From positions 1-64,000 of the forward strand of contig JAIUCV010000575.1 of assembly GCA_026724425.1 (NCBI GenBank): a stretch of 64,000 nt of DNA, in the 5' to 3' direction. The position numbers and the translations under genes are program-made. Positions within the stretch are counted from its first letter, which is position 1. Every line of letters begins with the position of its first letter. Positions 1-11,700 of the stretch are shown piece by piece. This DNA is from Erythrophleum ivorense (taxonomy: Eukaryota > Streptophyta > Magnoliopsida > Fabales > Fabaceae). The notes under the pieces are model-generated. The model was not told the DNA's origin. It did not search any database and saw only the letters and a list, made by a program, of their open reading frames with translations.

Positions 1-3000
1 AGTTGGGATATAGGATAGTTCAAGAATCCCAACATCTGCTTTTTCTTTGATGAAATAATAGTAAATCTTCATGTGTTTAATCCGATTATATTGGACTGGA
101 CTTTTTGCAATACTGATAGCTGCCATGTTGTCACTTAAAACTTTCATAAGACCTTAGCGCTCAATCTTAAGTTCATTCAGGAGGTACTTGAGCCACAATC
201 CTCCACAAATTCCTTGAGCCAAAACCCAATATTCGACTTCAACACTACTTCGAGCAACTACAAATTGCTTCTTGCTTCTTCAATTAATTAGGTTTTTCTT
301 AACATAAGTGCAATACCCTATAATAGATCTTTTGTCATGTATGGAACCAGCCTAGTTTGCATCACAATACACTTCCATAGTACGACAAGAATTCTTATGG
401 AAGAAAATTCCCTTTCTAGGGGCTAATTTAAGGCACCTTAGAATTTTGTAGGCAACATCAAGATGAATCTCACAAGGCTTGTTCATAAATCAACTTATGA
501 CATTAATTGAAAAACATAAGTCAAGCCAAGTGTCAGATAAGTAAATAAATTTGCCCACCAATCTTTGGAAGCTCTTTGTGTCAATCAAAGGACTTTCTTT
601 AGCAACCTTAAAGTTTGTAATTAGCTTCCATAGGAATATTGGCAAACTTACATCCAAGCTTCTCAGTTTCTATAAGTAAATCAATGGTGTATTTCCATTG
701 AGAGATAAGGATGCCTTTAGTTAATCTCACCACTCCTATAACCACAAAATATTTTAGAAGCTAGAGGTCTTTGGTTTTGAATTTCCTAGCCAAAGCCGTT
801 TATGTAGTTCCTAGTGATGATGATTCTGTCTACATGAAGAATGAGAATAGCAATTTTTCCCTTAAGAGAGACCTTTGTGACAATAGTGTGATCAACTTGG
901 CCTTGGAGGTACCCTTACATTTCAACTATTTTGGTGAGCCTTTCAAGCCAAGCGCTAAGAGATTGCTTGAATCCATAAAGTGATTTGTGTAGCTTGCACA
1001 CTTCCCCATCACTTTTACTCTCAAAGTCAAGAGGCACAGACATGTAAACTTCTTCCTCTAAGTCGTCATTCAAAAAGGCATTTTTAATGTTTGATTGATG
1101 AAGGGGCCAATCAAGAGTGGCAGCAAGCAAAAGAAGAACTTTGATGGAGTTGAGTTTTGCTACCAAAGCGAAGTCTCTTGATAATCTATTTCTTAGGTTA
1201 GGGAAAATCCCCTAGCAACAAGTCTCGCCTTACATCTGTTGATGCTTCCATCTAAGTTGTACTTGGTCCTAAATATCAACTTGCACCCAATGGGACACTA
1301 TCCATGAGCAAGGTTGACCAGCTCCCATTTGTTGCTTTTCTTAAGTGCCTCCATTTCTTCTTTCACAGCTTTCCTCCACTCCTTTGTGTTCTAAGGCTTC
1401 ATGAATATCCTAGGAAATTTTCTCATTGGAAACATTAATAGCAAAAGTTTTATAAGCAGCAGAAAGTTTTTCATAAGATATTTCCTAATAGGATGTTAAG
1501 TGCAAGATCTAGTACCTTCCCTTAGGCCAATGGGCCAATTTAAATCCAAGCTTTCATCAATTCTGGACTTGGACAAGAGGCTTCTCTTTGAGTAGAGGTT
1601 ATTATCTCTTGGGTTTTACTTTTCCTTTAGAAAACTTAAGGGTAGTGGTAGTTTTCTTTTAACTGATCAGAACTCATCATTAGCTTGAGTGTGTTGCTAA
1701 GGTTGGTCAATATCAGAACCAACACTGTTTTCAAGAAGATTATTATTGATTTCAAGTGATGGGACAGCAATGACTTCAGGAATAGTACCACTAGTTTCAG
1801 TTTCAGGCTCACGAGCAGTATGATGCTCAAGTTCAAGATCAGTGGTAGCGATAGTAGGGGAAGAACATGACAAAACACAAAAAAGACCATTCATCATGGT
1901 AAGTCTCCCCCTGAATGGAGTTTTTGGGGTAATATGATTGTCTCTCAAAGAAGGTGACATCCATGGAGACAAAATTTTTTTTGAAAGATGGAGAATAACA
2001 ATTGTAGCCCTTTTTAAATGATGAGTACCCAACAAAAATACATTTAATGGCCTTTGGTTCAAGCTTGCTACCATGATAGAGGTGAACAAAAGCAGTGCAT
2101 CCAAAGACTTTTATCAATACGTTTGGAATAAGATAGGTGGTAGGATTAGGAGTGTGTCACAAGGAGTTTGAAAATAAAGTGCCTTAAAAAGCATCCTATT
2201 GATCAAGCAGGTAGATGTAATGATAGCTTCTCCCTAAAACTGGTAGGGAACATTCATAGTGTACAAAATAGCTCTAGCTATTTCCAGAATGTGTCTAGTT
2301 TTGCACTCGGTTATACCATTTTGTTGGGATGTGGGGGAGCAAGAGGTTTGGTGATGGATACCTTGTTTAATGAGGTATGTTCCTAGAGATATGTTGATAT
2401 ACTCTCCTCCATTATCACTTCTCAAGACTTTTATATTAGTTTGAAATTGTGTTTTAACAAGTTGGTAAACATTTTTGAATATGGTAGGCACCTCTGATTT
2501 TTCTCTCATAAAGAAAAACCCAAGTGATCATTGTATGATCATTAAAAAAGGTTACAAACCACCTACTGCTTGTAACGCCTTTAATTTAAAAGGACCCCAA
2601 ACATCACTATGAATAAAATGGAAGGGATGTGAGGGTTTGTAAGTTTGCATGGGAGAGTTAGTCTGGGTATGTTTGGCAAGTTGGCATGTTTCACAATTTG
2701 TAGTAGTCACATCTTTATCAAAGAGAATAGGATACATTCTTTTCATGAATTGAAAGTTAGGTTAACCTAGTCTATTATGCCATAAATGTAAATCAAAACT
2801 AGTATTAAGACTCCATTTATTTGAACCTTTAGCACCCATGAGAAAAAGACCAACAACTTCTTTAGCATTGCCAATCATCTTCTTAGATGCCTAGTCTTCA
2901 AACTCCCAGTCACCATCAAAGAAATTCACTTTGCAATTATTATCTTTCATAAGCTTACTAACAGAAAGGAGATTACAAGCAAGTTTAGGAACAAACAACA

Positions 3001-3170
3001 CATCTTTAAAAACTAAATTTTTTGATATGGTGATGGCTCCCACTCTAGAAACTTGAGTTAAAGTCCCATAAGCAATTTTGTCTTTTAAGGTGAGTTGCAA
3101 GGATTTATTTTATCAAATAGAGTAGTATTGTGAGTCACGTGGTCAAAGGCACCTGATTCACTATCCACTA
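1..3170 (-). pseudogene. Broken copia pol polyprotein (protease, integrase, RT, RNase H)
   Basis: Read on the minus strand in pieces from several frames. About 3108-3165 holds a protease-like site, VDSESGAFDHVT, resembling the D-S-G-A-x-D-H-M copia signature with two extra residues. 2891-3100 gives KDVLFVPKLACNLLSVSKL, the usual stretch before integrase. 2552-2746 holds the GAG-pre-integrase and zinc-binding part (CETCQLAKH) and HSDVWGP of the integrase core. 2234-2509 continues with LRSDNGGEY and a P-T-S-Q-Q-N-G match. 915-1166 is reverse transcriptase (NIKNAFLNDDLEEEVYM, KLHKSLYGFKQS). Bases about 50-300 carry RNase H, with SSVEVEYWVLAQG in place of the usual S-S-x-E-A-E-Y. No intact reading frame joins these parts. 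Confidence 0.85.
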
Positions 3171-3545
3171 ATTTTCAAGAACTCAAGTATTTAGTGCAAT
3201 AGAAAACTTACTTGATTGGCTATGTTCCGCAACCCTATGTTACCCTTAGAATCCTTGGAGTCATGTTTTGTTGTCCAAACAGCCTTTGGAGCAACTCTAA
3301 TTAATCATGGGCGAAAAAATTTGATTATGAAGTTGTATCAAGTATGGTGGCTTCATCTATGGTCTTAGGTAAGACCAGTAGACTCCATAGATCAATAGAG
3401 GAGGCTGAGTTGACCAGCTCCGGACAAATGATGGCAAAAGAAAGTGGCTCACGCACCAGCGCATGAGATGACAAGTAGTTGGATGCAATGGCGCATGCCA
3501 GCACATGGAGAATCGGATGGAGGCTAGACTTTTGGTTTTGGTTGA

Positions 3546-3740
3546 TCAGAGTTTTCTGAGTAAGGCTAGCTGGGGCGTGTTCTCAGAATCCATGGCTACA
3601 AAACTACAATCACAATGTTTGACCCTTCTAGCATTGTGTGATGCATTCTGAGCATGATTGGAAGGTTTCAATGGCGTTTGCCCATCTTGGGGTTCTGTAT
3701 TGAAGGCCAATCCTTGGCCAGATTTTATGAAAGCAGGCAT
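3546..3740 (-). other. Leader-region ORF of the copia element
   Basis: A 64-residue minus-strand ORF starts directly after the primer-binding site, where a gag start would sit. It has no gag features that I can recognise (no CCHC knuckle). It may be untranslated leader sequence, or a gag start joined to later sequence by a deletion. It ends before the protease remnant. Confidence 0.3.
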
Positions 3741-3746
3741 GGTGAG

Positions 3747-3758
3747 GCTCTGATACCA
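3747..3758 (-). other. Primer-binding site (initiator tRNA-Met type)
   Basis: The minus strand reads TGGTATCAGAGC immediately inside the LTR edge. This matches the 3' end of plant initiator tRNA-Met, the usual primer for copia reverse transcription, and it fixes both the LTR boundary and the element's orientation. Confidence 0.9.
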
Positions 3759-4011
3759 TGTGAAAAAAATACTGATATTTCATTGATTTTATTCATGGGA
3801 ATACATGAGAACAGAGACCAAATAAATAGGTGAGGCTCTCAACGGTCTAGAGGCTTCCAAAAAGGAAGGAAACCATACTAATGACAGATTTAAATAAGCA
3901 ACGGACAGAAAATAAAGCAACATCAAAAGGGAATATTTCACTCTCCTAAATTGGGAAACTAGCCATTGGAGAAGCTGGGGAATTGCTCCAGATCTCACTC
4001 AAATACCAACA
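3759..4011 (-). repeat. LTR of the left copia element (5' LTR in element orientation)
   Basis: The inner edge is set by the adjacent primer-binding site. The outer edge is placed at 4011 because the minus strand there begins TGTTGGTATTTGAG, giving a TG...CA LTR of about 253 bp. The outer edge is less certain because the partner LTR lies outside the window. The five bases that follow, AATTG at 4012-4016, would be one target-site copy. Confidence 0.6.
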
Positions 4012-5519
4012 AATTGATTGACCACTAAATTTTCAGAAGAAATCACAAACATATATCATATCCATTTCTAAGACTGGCTTCATGGTTTAGCTCTCAAACA
4101 CTTGGAAACACATGCCGACTTCAGTCCTCAAATATTCACCATGAAGGAAAAGTCTTCTCAAACTTCATATACTGCCGTGATTGAAATATTACACTGCAGG
4201 TGAAAAGAAAGAAGCTGAGATTCTTTCACTTCAGGTAGCAAAGCCTGTCAGGTATAGTCAGTCCTGACAGCCTACAAGTGGAGCTTCAGTCAACTAACTG
4301 ATTAAGAAGACAAACTTTATGTAAATATGCCTTGTGTAGCCACATAGCCATAAAATAAATGAAAATACAACCATCTACTAACTTGCAAACTTGATAAAAT
4401 TATCAAAAACAATGAAAAAGCCAACATTAATATTTAAACAATTCTAAAATTTGAAATTGAAATCATTGTTAGTCTGAAAAACCAATGCAAAAGTTCATGA
4501 ATTAATTTTACTTACTCCTTAACCAGTGCCCCTAGCAAAAGTCTCAAATTGATAGGTGCACTTAAGCAATGGCTATCACATCAAATTTTAAATAACACTG
4601 GCTTTAACATTTTGTACAGTAGAAATTAAACACAGAATTTCCACACAGCCATCAATTTGAAAGGCTGCTCCGCAATACAGAAGTTGAGATACTTTCACTC
4701 CAGGAAACAAAGCTATCAGGTAATGGACAGTCCTAACTTACAGGCCTAAAAGTGAAGCGCCAACCAATTGCAATATCAAATGATTAAAGAAAATAAAAAT
4801 CCTACAACAAGGCATACTCTAATCAACATTAGAACCACAATTCAAGCACAATACGAATTGAATCCATCTCGTTAACTTTCTGGCAATTAGCAATTTAGCA
4901 CAGACAAACTTATATCACCCTAATGATATGAGACACAAAGCACCAATTATCATCGTCCGATGAACAACTTATGATGCCAGCTAATTAAAAAAAATCTCTT
5001 TCTCGAAAATTATAAAATCTTAGAGCAGTCCTCATCCAGCAGAATCTCTCAAACTCCCTCATTTTGCAGAATAATAATGTTTCGGTTGACACTATACAAC
5101 TTGGAAGTTTGATGGTTATTCGCTTAATGGGGACGAACCAATCGAGAAAGAAGCTTATAATTGCAAAAACATATGTATCAAGCACAAGGGAAATTAAAAG
5201 ATGGTTAGACTAGGTACCTGTTAGCAAGACTGTTGACAACCAATTCATTTACCACGTAGGAGATGACCCTGTACATAAAATTCCCCCCACGGGCCATGTT
5301 TGCCTCGCTTCAATTTACAGCTGCAATTAAATCAGAGAAATAAGAGAACGACCCCGAAACAAGCAAAACCCAATACGGAAATGCCGAAAGATACAAACTT
5401 CGTACATAGATATCAATTTTCCCAGATAAAAATTTATTTTCCTTCTTATTCCCACATTTTCTATGAACCTCGTCAAAAGCAGATATATAAAGAGTATTTA
5501 GAAAGGGTTAGGAATCACA
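4012..5519. other. Intergenic stretch with an imperfect internal duplication
   Basis: I see no credible gene. About 4212-4330 and about 4681-4800 resemble each other along their length. Both contain a variant of GAGATxCTTTCACTxCAGG, then a GTCAGGTA/ATCAGGTA step, a CAGTCCT word and a short tail ending near TGATTAA. This is a direct repeat with a spacing of about 470 bp. The short ORFs here look random. Confidence 0.5.
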
Positions 5520-5720
5520 GTACTCAGATAAGAATCCCCAACACGAATCGCAAATCGATTGGGCTTAGAAATGGTGGAAGACGCTGAACGTACTGTCTGG
5601 AAATGGCGGTCACAAGCAGCGAAACCCGAAGCCCCTCGAAACTACCACCTACAAGGGCAGGTTGATCATTCAGTGTTGCGGCAGGAAGCTTCTTCATACG
5701 GAGGAATCAACGAGATTCGA
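5520..5720 (-). repeat. Diverged copy of the segment upstream of ZNHIT2
   Basis: This stretch matches 21470-21640 by eye at roughly three bases in four, in the same orientation. The shared landmark on the plus strand is GAAATGGTGGAAGACGC followed by GAACG(T/A)ACTGTCTGGAAA. On the minus strand both copies carry a small open frame through the core of the match: here it starts with ATG near 5698 and runs about 57 codons (shared piece RLPPFLSPI), ending in LI then stop. It is noticeably less AT-rich than its surroundings. It could be a first exon or 5' UTR of a lost or unrecognised minus-strand gene, or a dispersed repeat. No downstream exons were found. Confidence 0.55.
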
Positions 5721-7129
5721 GGAATCTACGGTGCACGGTAAGGTCGTATCTATCTTAATATATACTAGGCCCAATAGTTTTGTGGACTCCCAGATGTGCT
5801 TGTAGAAAAGAAAACGGCATGTAAGAATCATCATTGATATTAAAAAGTTTTAAAAATTAAAATATTTTAAAAAAATTAAAAAACTAAAATGATTATTGAT
5901 ACTTTCTAAAATTATTATTTATATTTTTAAAGTTACAGTCTCATCTTCTTAATATTATAAAAATGTTTTAAATTTATTATTATTTTTAGATAAAAATATC
6001 TTTATAATATTTAGAAGATTATATTATAATTTTAAGAAATATAAATAATAATTTTGAGAAGTACTAATAATAATTTTAATTATTTGGTCTTTTAGAAAAA
6101 TTTTATCTTTAGGTACTTGAATATCATTTTCCCTTCCAATAAGTTTAGCTTAATATTATTGACCAAAAGCTGATTAATCTAATAAAAAAATACATGTAAT
6201 ATATATATAATTTACTTATATTTTATACATAAAATATATCAAGAATTTCGTTAATTACGAACGTGTCTAAATTATATTCGGCTCAAGTTGTTTTACAAGA
6301 AAATAAAAAGTTTTGAAAAAAAATTTCTTGAAAAAAATAATTTTGTAACAAAAGCTTCTATGGGTTGTTTCATCAGAAAAATATTTTCTCAAGACTTTTT
6401 CTTCTATCTAAATTACACGAGAACAAATATGTGACAAAACAATGACTGATGCTGCGTGTTGAGGGGCTAATGGTGATGAATATGGCAGATAAAATTGATC
6501 ATGGATCACGAATTGTGTTTTTTAGAGGAAGAAATTTAGGTTCAAGCAATATTGGTCTTTCAAAATTTTTATTTTAGATTCTGCTTAAATTGAATGAAAA
6601 AGCTTGAGTTTGAACTTTATTTTCAAATTTATTATTTTCTGCTGCGTTTGGCCAAGAAAGAAATGTCTAGATTTGAGTTTGGGACCAAGTTTAAACATTT
6701 TCAAATTTTAAAGTTAGGAGTTGAGTTCGCTTGCTTAAAAAAAAAAAATGATCAGACTTCAAATTCAGCTCACATATATCACATTTTCAATAGAATTAGT
6801 GACTGCATTTGCATAAACAATTTTTAAATTTTAGTGGCCTTACAAATAAATAAATAAAGGTGCACCAAATAAAAAGATTGATACAACACTTGAGATGAAC
6901 TGAAACTATTTATAATTACAGAATAATGTCAATTAACTACAACTTTCATATATAAATTGGCTTTAAATAAACTAGTGCGTGGCAAGTCGAAATTCCTCTT
7001 TCTTTCAAAAGGTTTATTTAAGCTTAAATAAAAAATGTTTGGATTTGAGTTCGAAGTCAAACCTTAAAATCTTTTTGGTATAATATTGTAAAAAAAAATG
7101 AAAATCTAAAATGTAGATAAGTAAGAGAA

Positions 7130-7240
7130 GATAAGATAAAAAATTAGTTTTATATTTTTATTTTTAAAATAATAATTTAATAATAAAAATAATAATTATA
7201 AAAATATAATAAATATTACATAATTATATAAAAAAAAACG
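7130..7240 (-). repeat. AT-rich dispersed repeat, inverted copy
   Basis: The reverse complement of this stretch resembles 21950-22130 and 41700-41880. All three contain TTATAATTATTATTTT followed by runs of TTAAATTAT and a TTTTTAAAAATAAAAAT block. Low complexity makes chance similarity a risk, but the order of the words is kept. It is probably a small inverted-repeat element family. Confidence 0.4.
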
Positions 7241-7789
7241 TCCGTGTCGTACCAAAAAACCTACCAAACTAATCTAATTTGGGCCGAAGCGCAATTATAG
7301 TAAGTTTTGATAGCTTTATTGGTTCACAATTAGTAATAATAAAGGTGCTAAACTAATAGTAATATTTTGAAGAAAATTAAAAATAGATTCCTTATTTATT
7401 TATTTTTGAATTCCTCCAAAAAATTGAAGAAAACTTTGGATCATTGTAGAATTTTTTAAAGGATATTTTATAACAAAACAAACATAAAAAATCTTTTTAT
7501 GTCTGAAACCTATTCAAAATTATAATTTTTGTGTGCATCTCTTTCATTGCTCTAAACAGTATTAGCTAAGAAGAGGAGAGTTATTCTTCAATTCCACGTA
7601 TTTAACTTTTTTCAAAAGAGCATATAGAATGGTATTTAATTTTAATATTTTACCCTCTCACAAGTATTTTTTTATCTACTATGATATTTCTTTAACATCC
7701 GATCACCTATCACACATCTGCTTCGCAATTAGTGAAAGAAAAAAAGGGGGGGGGGTCAAAGAAGAAGAGATCTAACCAGTGGGAGTGGA

Positions 7790-7975
7790 GTATAAGGCCT
7801 CCATTGTTACACATGATGCAATGGAATAAATTGGAAAAAGATTGATGATGTGAATAAAATGGAATGAATAATATTTAATATGATATAGAAAGGAATGAAA
7901 ATATTTTTTTTTATTTATATATTTAGTTGACTAAAAATTAATAGTAAAGGAATGAAAGGAAATGGGAAATTAAAA
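7790..7975 (+). repeat. Dispersed repeat, copy A (partner at 22210-22380)
   Basis: This copy and 22210-22380 share an ordered string of words: GGCCTCC/AGCCCTCC near the start, GTGGAATGAA-like pieces, GATGA(T/C)(G/A)TGGATAAAA-like pieces, ATATTTA(A/G)TAT, and TTTATTTATATATTT near the end. That suggests two copies of one small non-coding transposon. Confidence 0.45.
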
Positions 7976-8751
7976 AATAATAAGATAATAAATTTTGCTT
8001 TCTCCCAATGCAAGTCACTCTCGATGGTCTTGTAGGTCTTATGATAGAAGTCACAATATGGCCTGAACAATTGGTGAAAATGCTACAATCAAAGTGGAGG
8101 AAAAACCCAAAAAAAAAAAAGGGCTTAACAATGTACTGAAATCTTAATAATAAAAGAAGAAAATTAGAGAAAGACAAATGTACTAAAGTACTAAAATAAT
8201 AATAACAATGTACTAAAGGCTTTAACAATGTACAGACAAAGAATTTTTACTACTTTTATCTTTAACACCAGAATCCTTTGCCTTTTCCATTTCTACCTTA
8301 TACCAAATATGTCCTAATATTACTACTTCTTGATATATAGATATTAAGAAAAAAAGGGGAAAGAATTGGGCCATTTTCTTTTATCATAAAATATGAGACT
8401 TTTGGTGCCTCTTCCCACTTGCAAGCGGGGCTCATAACAGAACTTGGCTGTAACATAGTGGATGACTACAGATACGTGATACTAGCAGAGTATTCCATGA
8501 TAATGGTTAAACAGAGTCAAATTGCCCCATTTCAGATTTGGTAATTTTACGCTTTTGTTGATCAAGTGCAGCAACCTTCATACAGGTATTTGACTATTTA
8601 TGGTGCATGTGTATATTTATGTATTTATATCTCACATTTAACAAGGAAAGATGAATATTGACACACATAAATTACTGAAATTCTCTTTGAAAAAAGGAGC
8701 GAGAGTGAGAGAGAGAAAGGGAGAAAATAATCTCTTTTAATATGCTATTTG

Positions 8752-11700
8752 CTATAACATTGCCAAAAATATTTGATTCCATGTATCTGGAACCCCAGGC
8801 AAACACCAATGTATGCAATCAGCATTGTTGGGGTCAGCCTTTTCCTCCTCAGTTAACAATTTTCCTCCAGTTTCAGTGTACACTGAGGAATGACCATCAA
8901 TCCTATACTCTGATATCTGTGTGATGTTGATGATTTGCACTGGAACTTTCATTTTCTTCACCACTTTGGCCACTACACTCATCATGGTCTTATCAGAACC
9001 AGTTCCCCAGTACTTCTTTTTCCTTACTGGCTTTGTTTCATTGAAGCATTTCACCCCATCCTTGTTGCCCCAGTCTTCACTTCTGAAAAACAAAAGATAC
9101 ACATTTGTGTTACTATATTGTTAGAATCATTAGCTTTTTCATTGTAGTAGTCACTATACTTCTAGGTGTTTGGAGAATTGCCTCAAAGTATTACTTGGCT
9201 TAAATACTTGAGTTGTTATTAGGGTGTAGGTAGACTCGATTAACTCAAAAACCTACTTAAATTGGCCCAAGTTTTTTCGGTGAGTCAATATTCAAGTAAG
9301 ATCTGACTTTTTTTTCTTTTTTTAAAACAAAAAGAGAAATAAATTTTAAGTTAAGTTATGACTTTAATTATAAAATTTTGAATATATCTGATCTATTATT
9401 TATATTATATTAAAGTTACAATTATTTTAAAATTTTAATTTTACTTAAGTCAAGTGAAAATCAAGATCAACTTGATTCATGTATATTCTTATATATTAAA
9501 AAAAATTAAAATTAAAATTATTATAATTATATACTTTTTAATATTAGCCGATACTAAACTTTTAGGTGTTTAAAAAATTCTATCAAATAACTACTTAGAC
9601 TTAAAAAAACTTAAGTTAGAGAAATTTAAAATTTGAAATTTGTATTATCAGAATTAAAAGCTTTTTAATACTAGTATTCACTAAACTTCTAGTTGTTTGA
9701 AGCACTGCCTCAGAGAACTATTTGACTTAAAATAACATATGCCGTCAGAGAAAGTTGAAGCTTAAGGTTTTCTTTTGAGAGAGAGTGAGAAGAAACCTTG
9801 TGTGTGTGGGGGACATAGTTGTAAAGAAGACTCTGGTTCTGTTTGGATCAATAGTTGAGTCTACCCAGTTGGCCCACGTCTTTAAAGCAAACTTGTAAGC
9901 AACTGGTGTATCCAATTCCTCATACCCTTCTTCTCCATTGGCAAATGAACCCCATCTACAAATGTAAATAGATGTTAGACACAATTTTCTGCCTTTTGGT
10001 TGAAGATCAAATGATAAAAGACTGCAATATAAATGAATGAAAACCATGAAGCGTGAACACTAACATAGACATGTTCAGTAATATAAACACAAATGTGATA
10101 ACGCATCAAGTTTTAAAGATATAAAATACATCATCATGGACAACAGAAAATGAATGACAGAGACGTGATCTGATAGCTTGAAAGAATACTCACAGAGACT
10201 TGGTCCTGAGACCACTCATCCACCAAACATAGGTATTGAAAACCAGGATATCCACTCCTGTCCAGTTTTTGGCACGCTCTGTGATTGAATCAACTTTTAT
10301 TATCCTCTTCTTTGGATCTCCTATTATATTGATATCAGTGTTGGAATCCACGAGATATGGAGCCCAATAGAACTCTATAGTAGCATTATATTTCTATATA
10401 GCAAAGACACAAAAGAGTTAGCTCATTCTATTCATAAGCATTACCAATAGCTCTTCTTGCATTCCTCTGTCAATTACATGATTGAAAACTGTAAGTCTCT
10501 CTCATTTCTAGGGGCTGTTTTTTTTTAGGCCAGCATCTAGGGCTGTTTGTTACTCATAATGTTAAGCAAGAAAATAGAATGAAAATAAAAAGAAAAAAGT
10601 GAAAGGAATAGATGAAAAATAACCATCACATTCTTATTTTAAAAAATAATTGAAAAAGAATAAATAATAATGATATAATAAATAGTGTTCAAAATTTTTC
10701 TTTTTCATTTTTCCTTTGGCTACCAAGCCGCCCTCGACAATTTAATACACAAACCGTTAGGTTTATTTTCATCGATAGCAATGCTAGCTCTTTTTCATCG
10801 TATGGAAACCACATTTATCATGATCATTAATAGTTCCAACTATATCTAAGTTTATAATTTTCGAGAAGTGCCTTGTGTATTCATTAACTATTTGAGATCG
10901 AAGTTAAATAAATTTAACAAATCAAGAGCTTGATTGTTTGTTTTCCATATCTTAATTCATTTACGCTTGAACAACATAATTCCCCTTCTATTGAGTGCAT
11001 TCATACCTTTGCTGTGAAGACTGGATGAATACTGTCGAGTTTCATAGATTTCTGATTATAAGGAATGATCCATTCGACCATACATACAAAAGATTCCCAT
11101 TGATTTCTCTGCAGTGAATCCCCTACAAATAGTAGCCTCTTTCCCCGAAGTCTGTTGAGGGCTAGCTTTGGATTAAATCTACCATATGTAGTCATGTCAG
11201 AATGTGAGCGGATTGGGATGTTTTTAAGTGAGGAGTTAATGTGATCGTATTGTATAAGGAAAAAGATAGACAATGATAAGCTCTACAGAATGTGTGAAAT
11301 CTATAAACTTTACATTTACCTTCTTCCTTTTTTTTTCAATGACATAATAATCATGGGAATTACTTACATAAGAAAGTTTAGATCTGTCACATCGTTTAAA
11401 TATAAGTAAGACAATACTATAAAAAACTTGACTCCCTAAAAAGTTAAGCTCTATTATCATTGCATCTTTTCAAAATTTATATAAAGTAATTTTTATTACT
11501 ATATGTACAAGTCTCAACATTATATAACGAAGAAAATTATCAATCTATCAAAAATTAAATCTATTCAGTATCCACGGATATAATGGACAAAAAGTAGAAC
11601 ATTAAATAATGAGTTCTACAATCACAACATGCATGTTGAGAGAATTTTAGTATACTATTCTTTTTATTTTGTATATATACACCAATAATAATAATAATAT

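Larger units (their letters stand above)
1..4011 (-). mobile_element. Decayed Ty1/copia LTR retrotransposon, truncated by the left window edge
   Basis: On the minus strand the order is LTR (3759-4011), primer-binding site (3747-3758), a leader ORF, aspartic protease, pre-integrase and integrase core, reverse transcriptase, then RNase H at the window edge. Integrase before reverse transcriptase is the copia order; gypsy elements have the reverse. The frame is broken by many stops and shifts, so the element is dead. Only about 600 bp separate the primer site from the protease, where a gag gene of about 1 kb would be expected, so gag is largely deleted. The second LTR and the second target-site copy must lie left of base 1. 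Confidence 0.9.
5721..8751. other. AT-rich intergenic DNA
   Basis: No gene is visible. It holds long A/T runs, a G10 homopolymer around 7746-7755 after a purine run, and pieces of two repeat families that recur elsewhere in the window (7130-7240 and 7790-7975). The last few hundred bases (about 8400-8751) are probably the 3' UTR and downstream flank of the TBL gene on the minus strand. Confidence 0.5.

Noticed and set aside
771..983. Plus-strand ORF of 70 codons
   Set aside because: It is antisense to the copia reverse-transcriptase and RNase H remnant and shows no domain.
4985..5185. Minus-strand ORF of 66 codons downstream of the 5.5-kb duplicated segment
   Set aside because: Tempting as a second exon, but it has no clear splice link and no recognisable domain.
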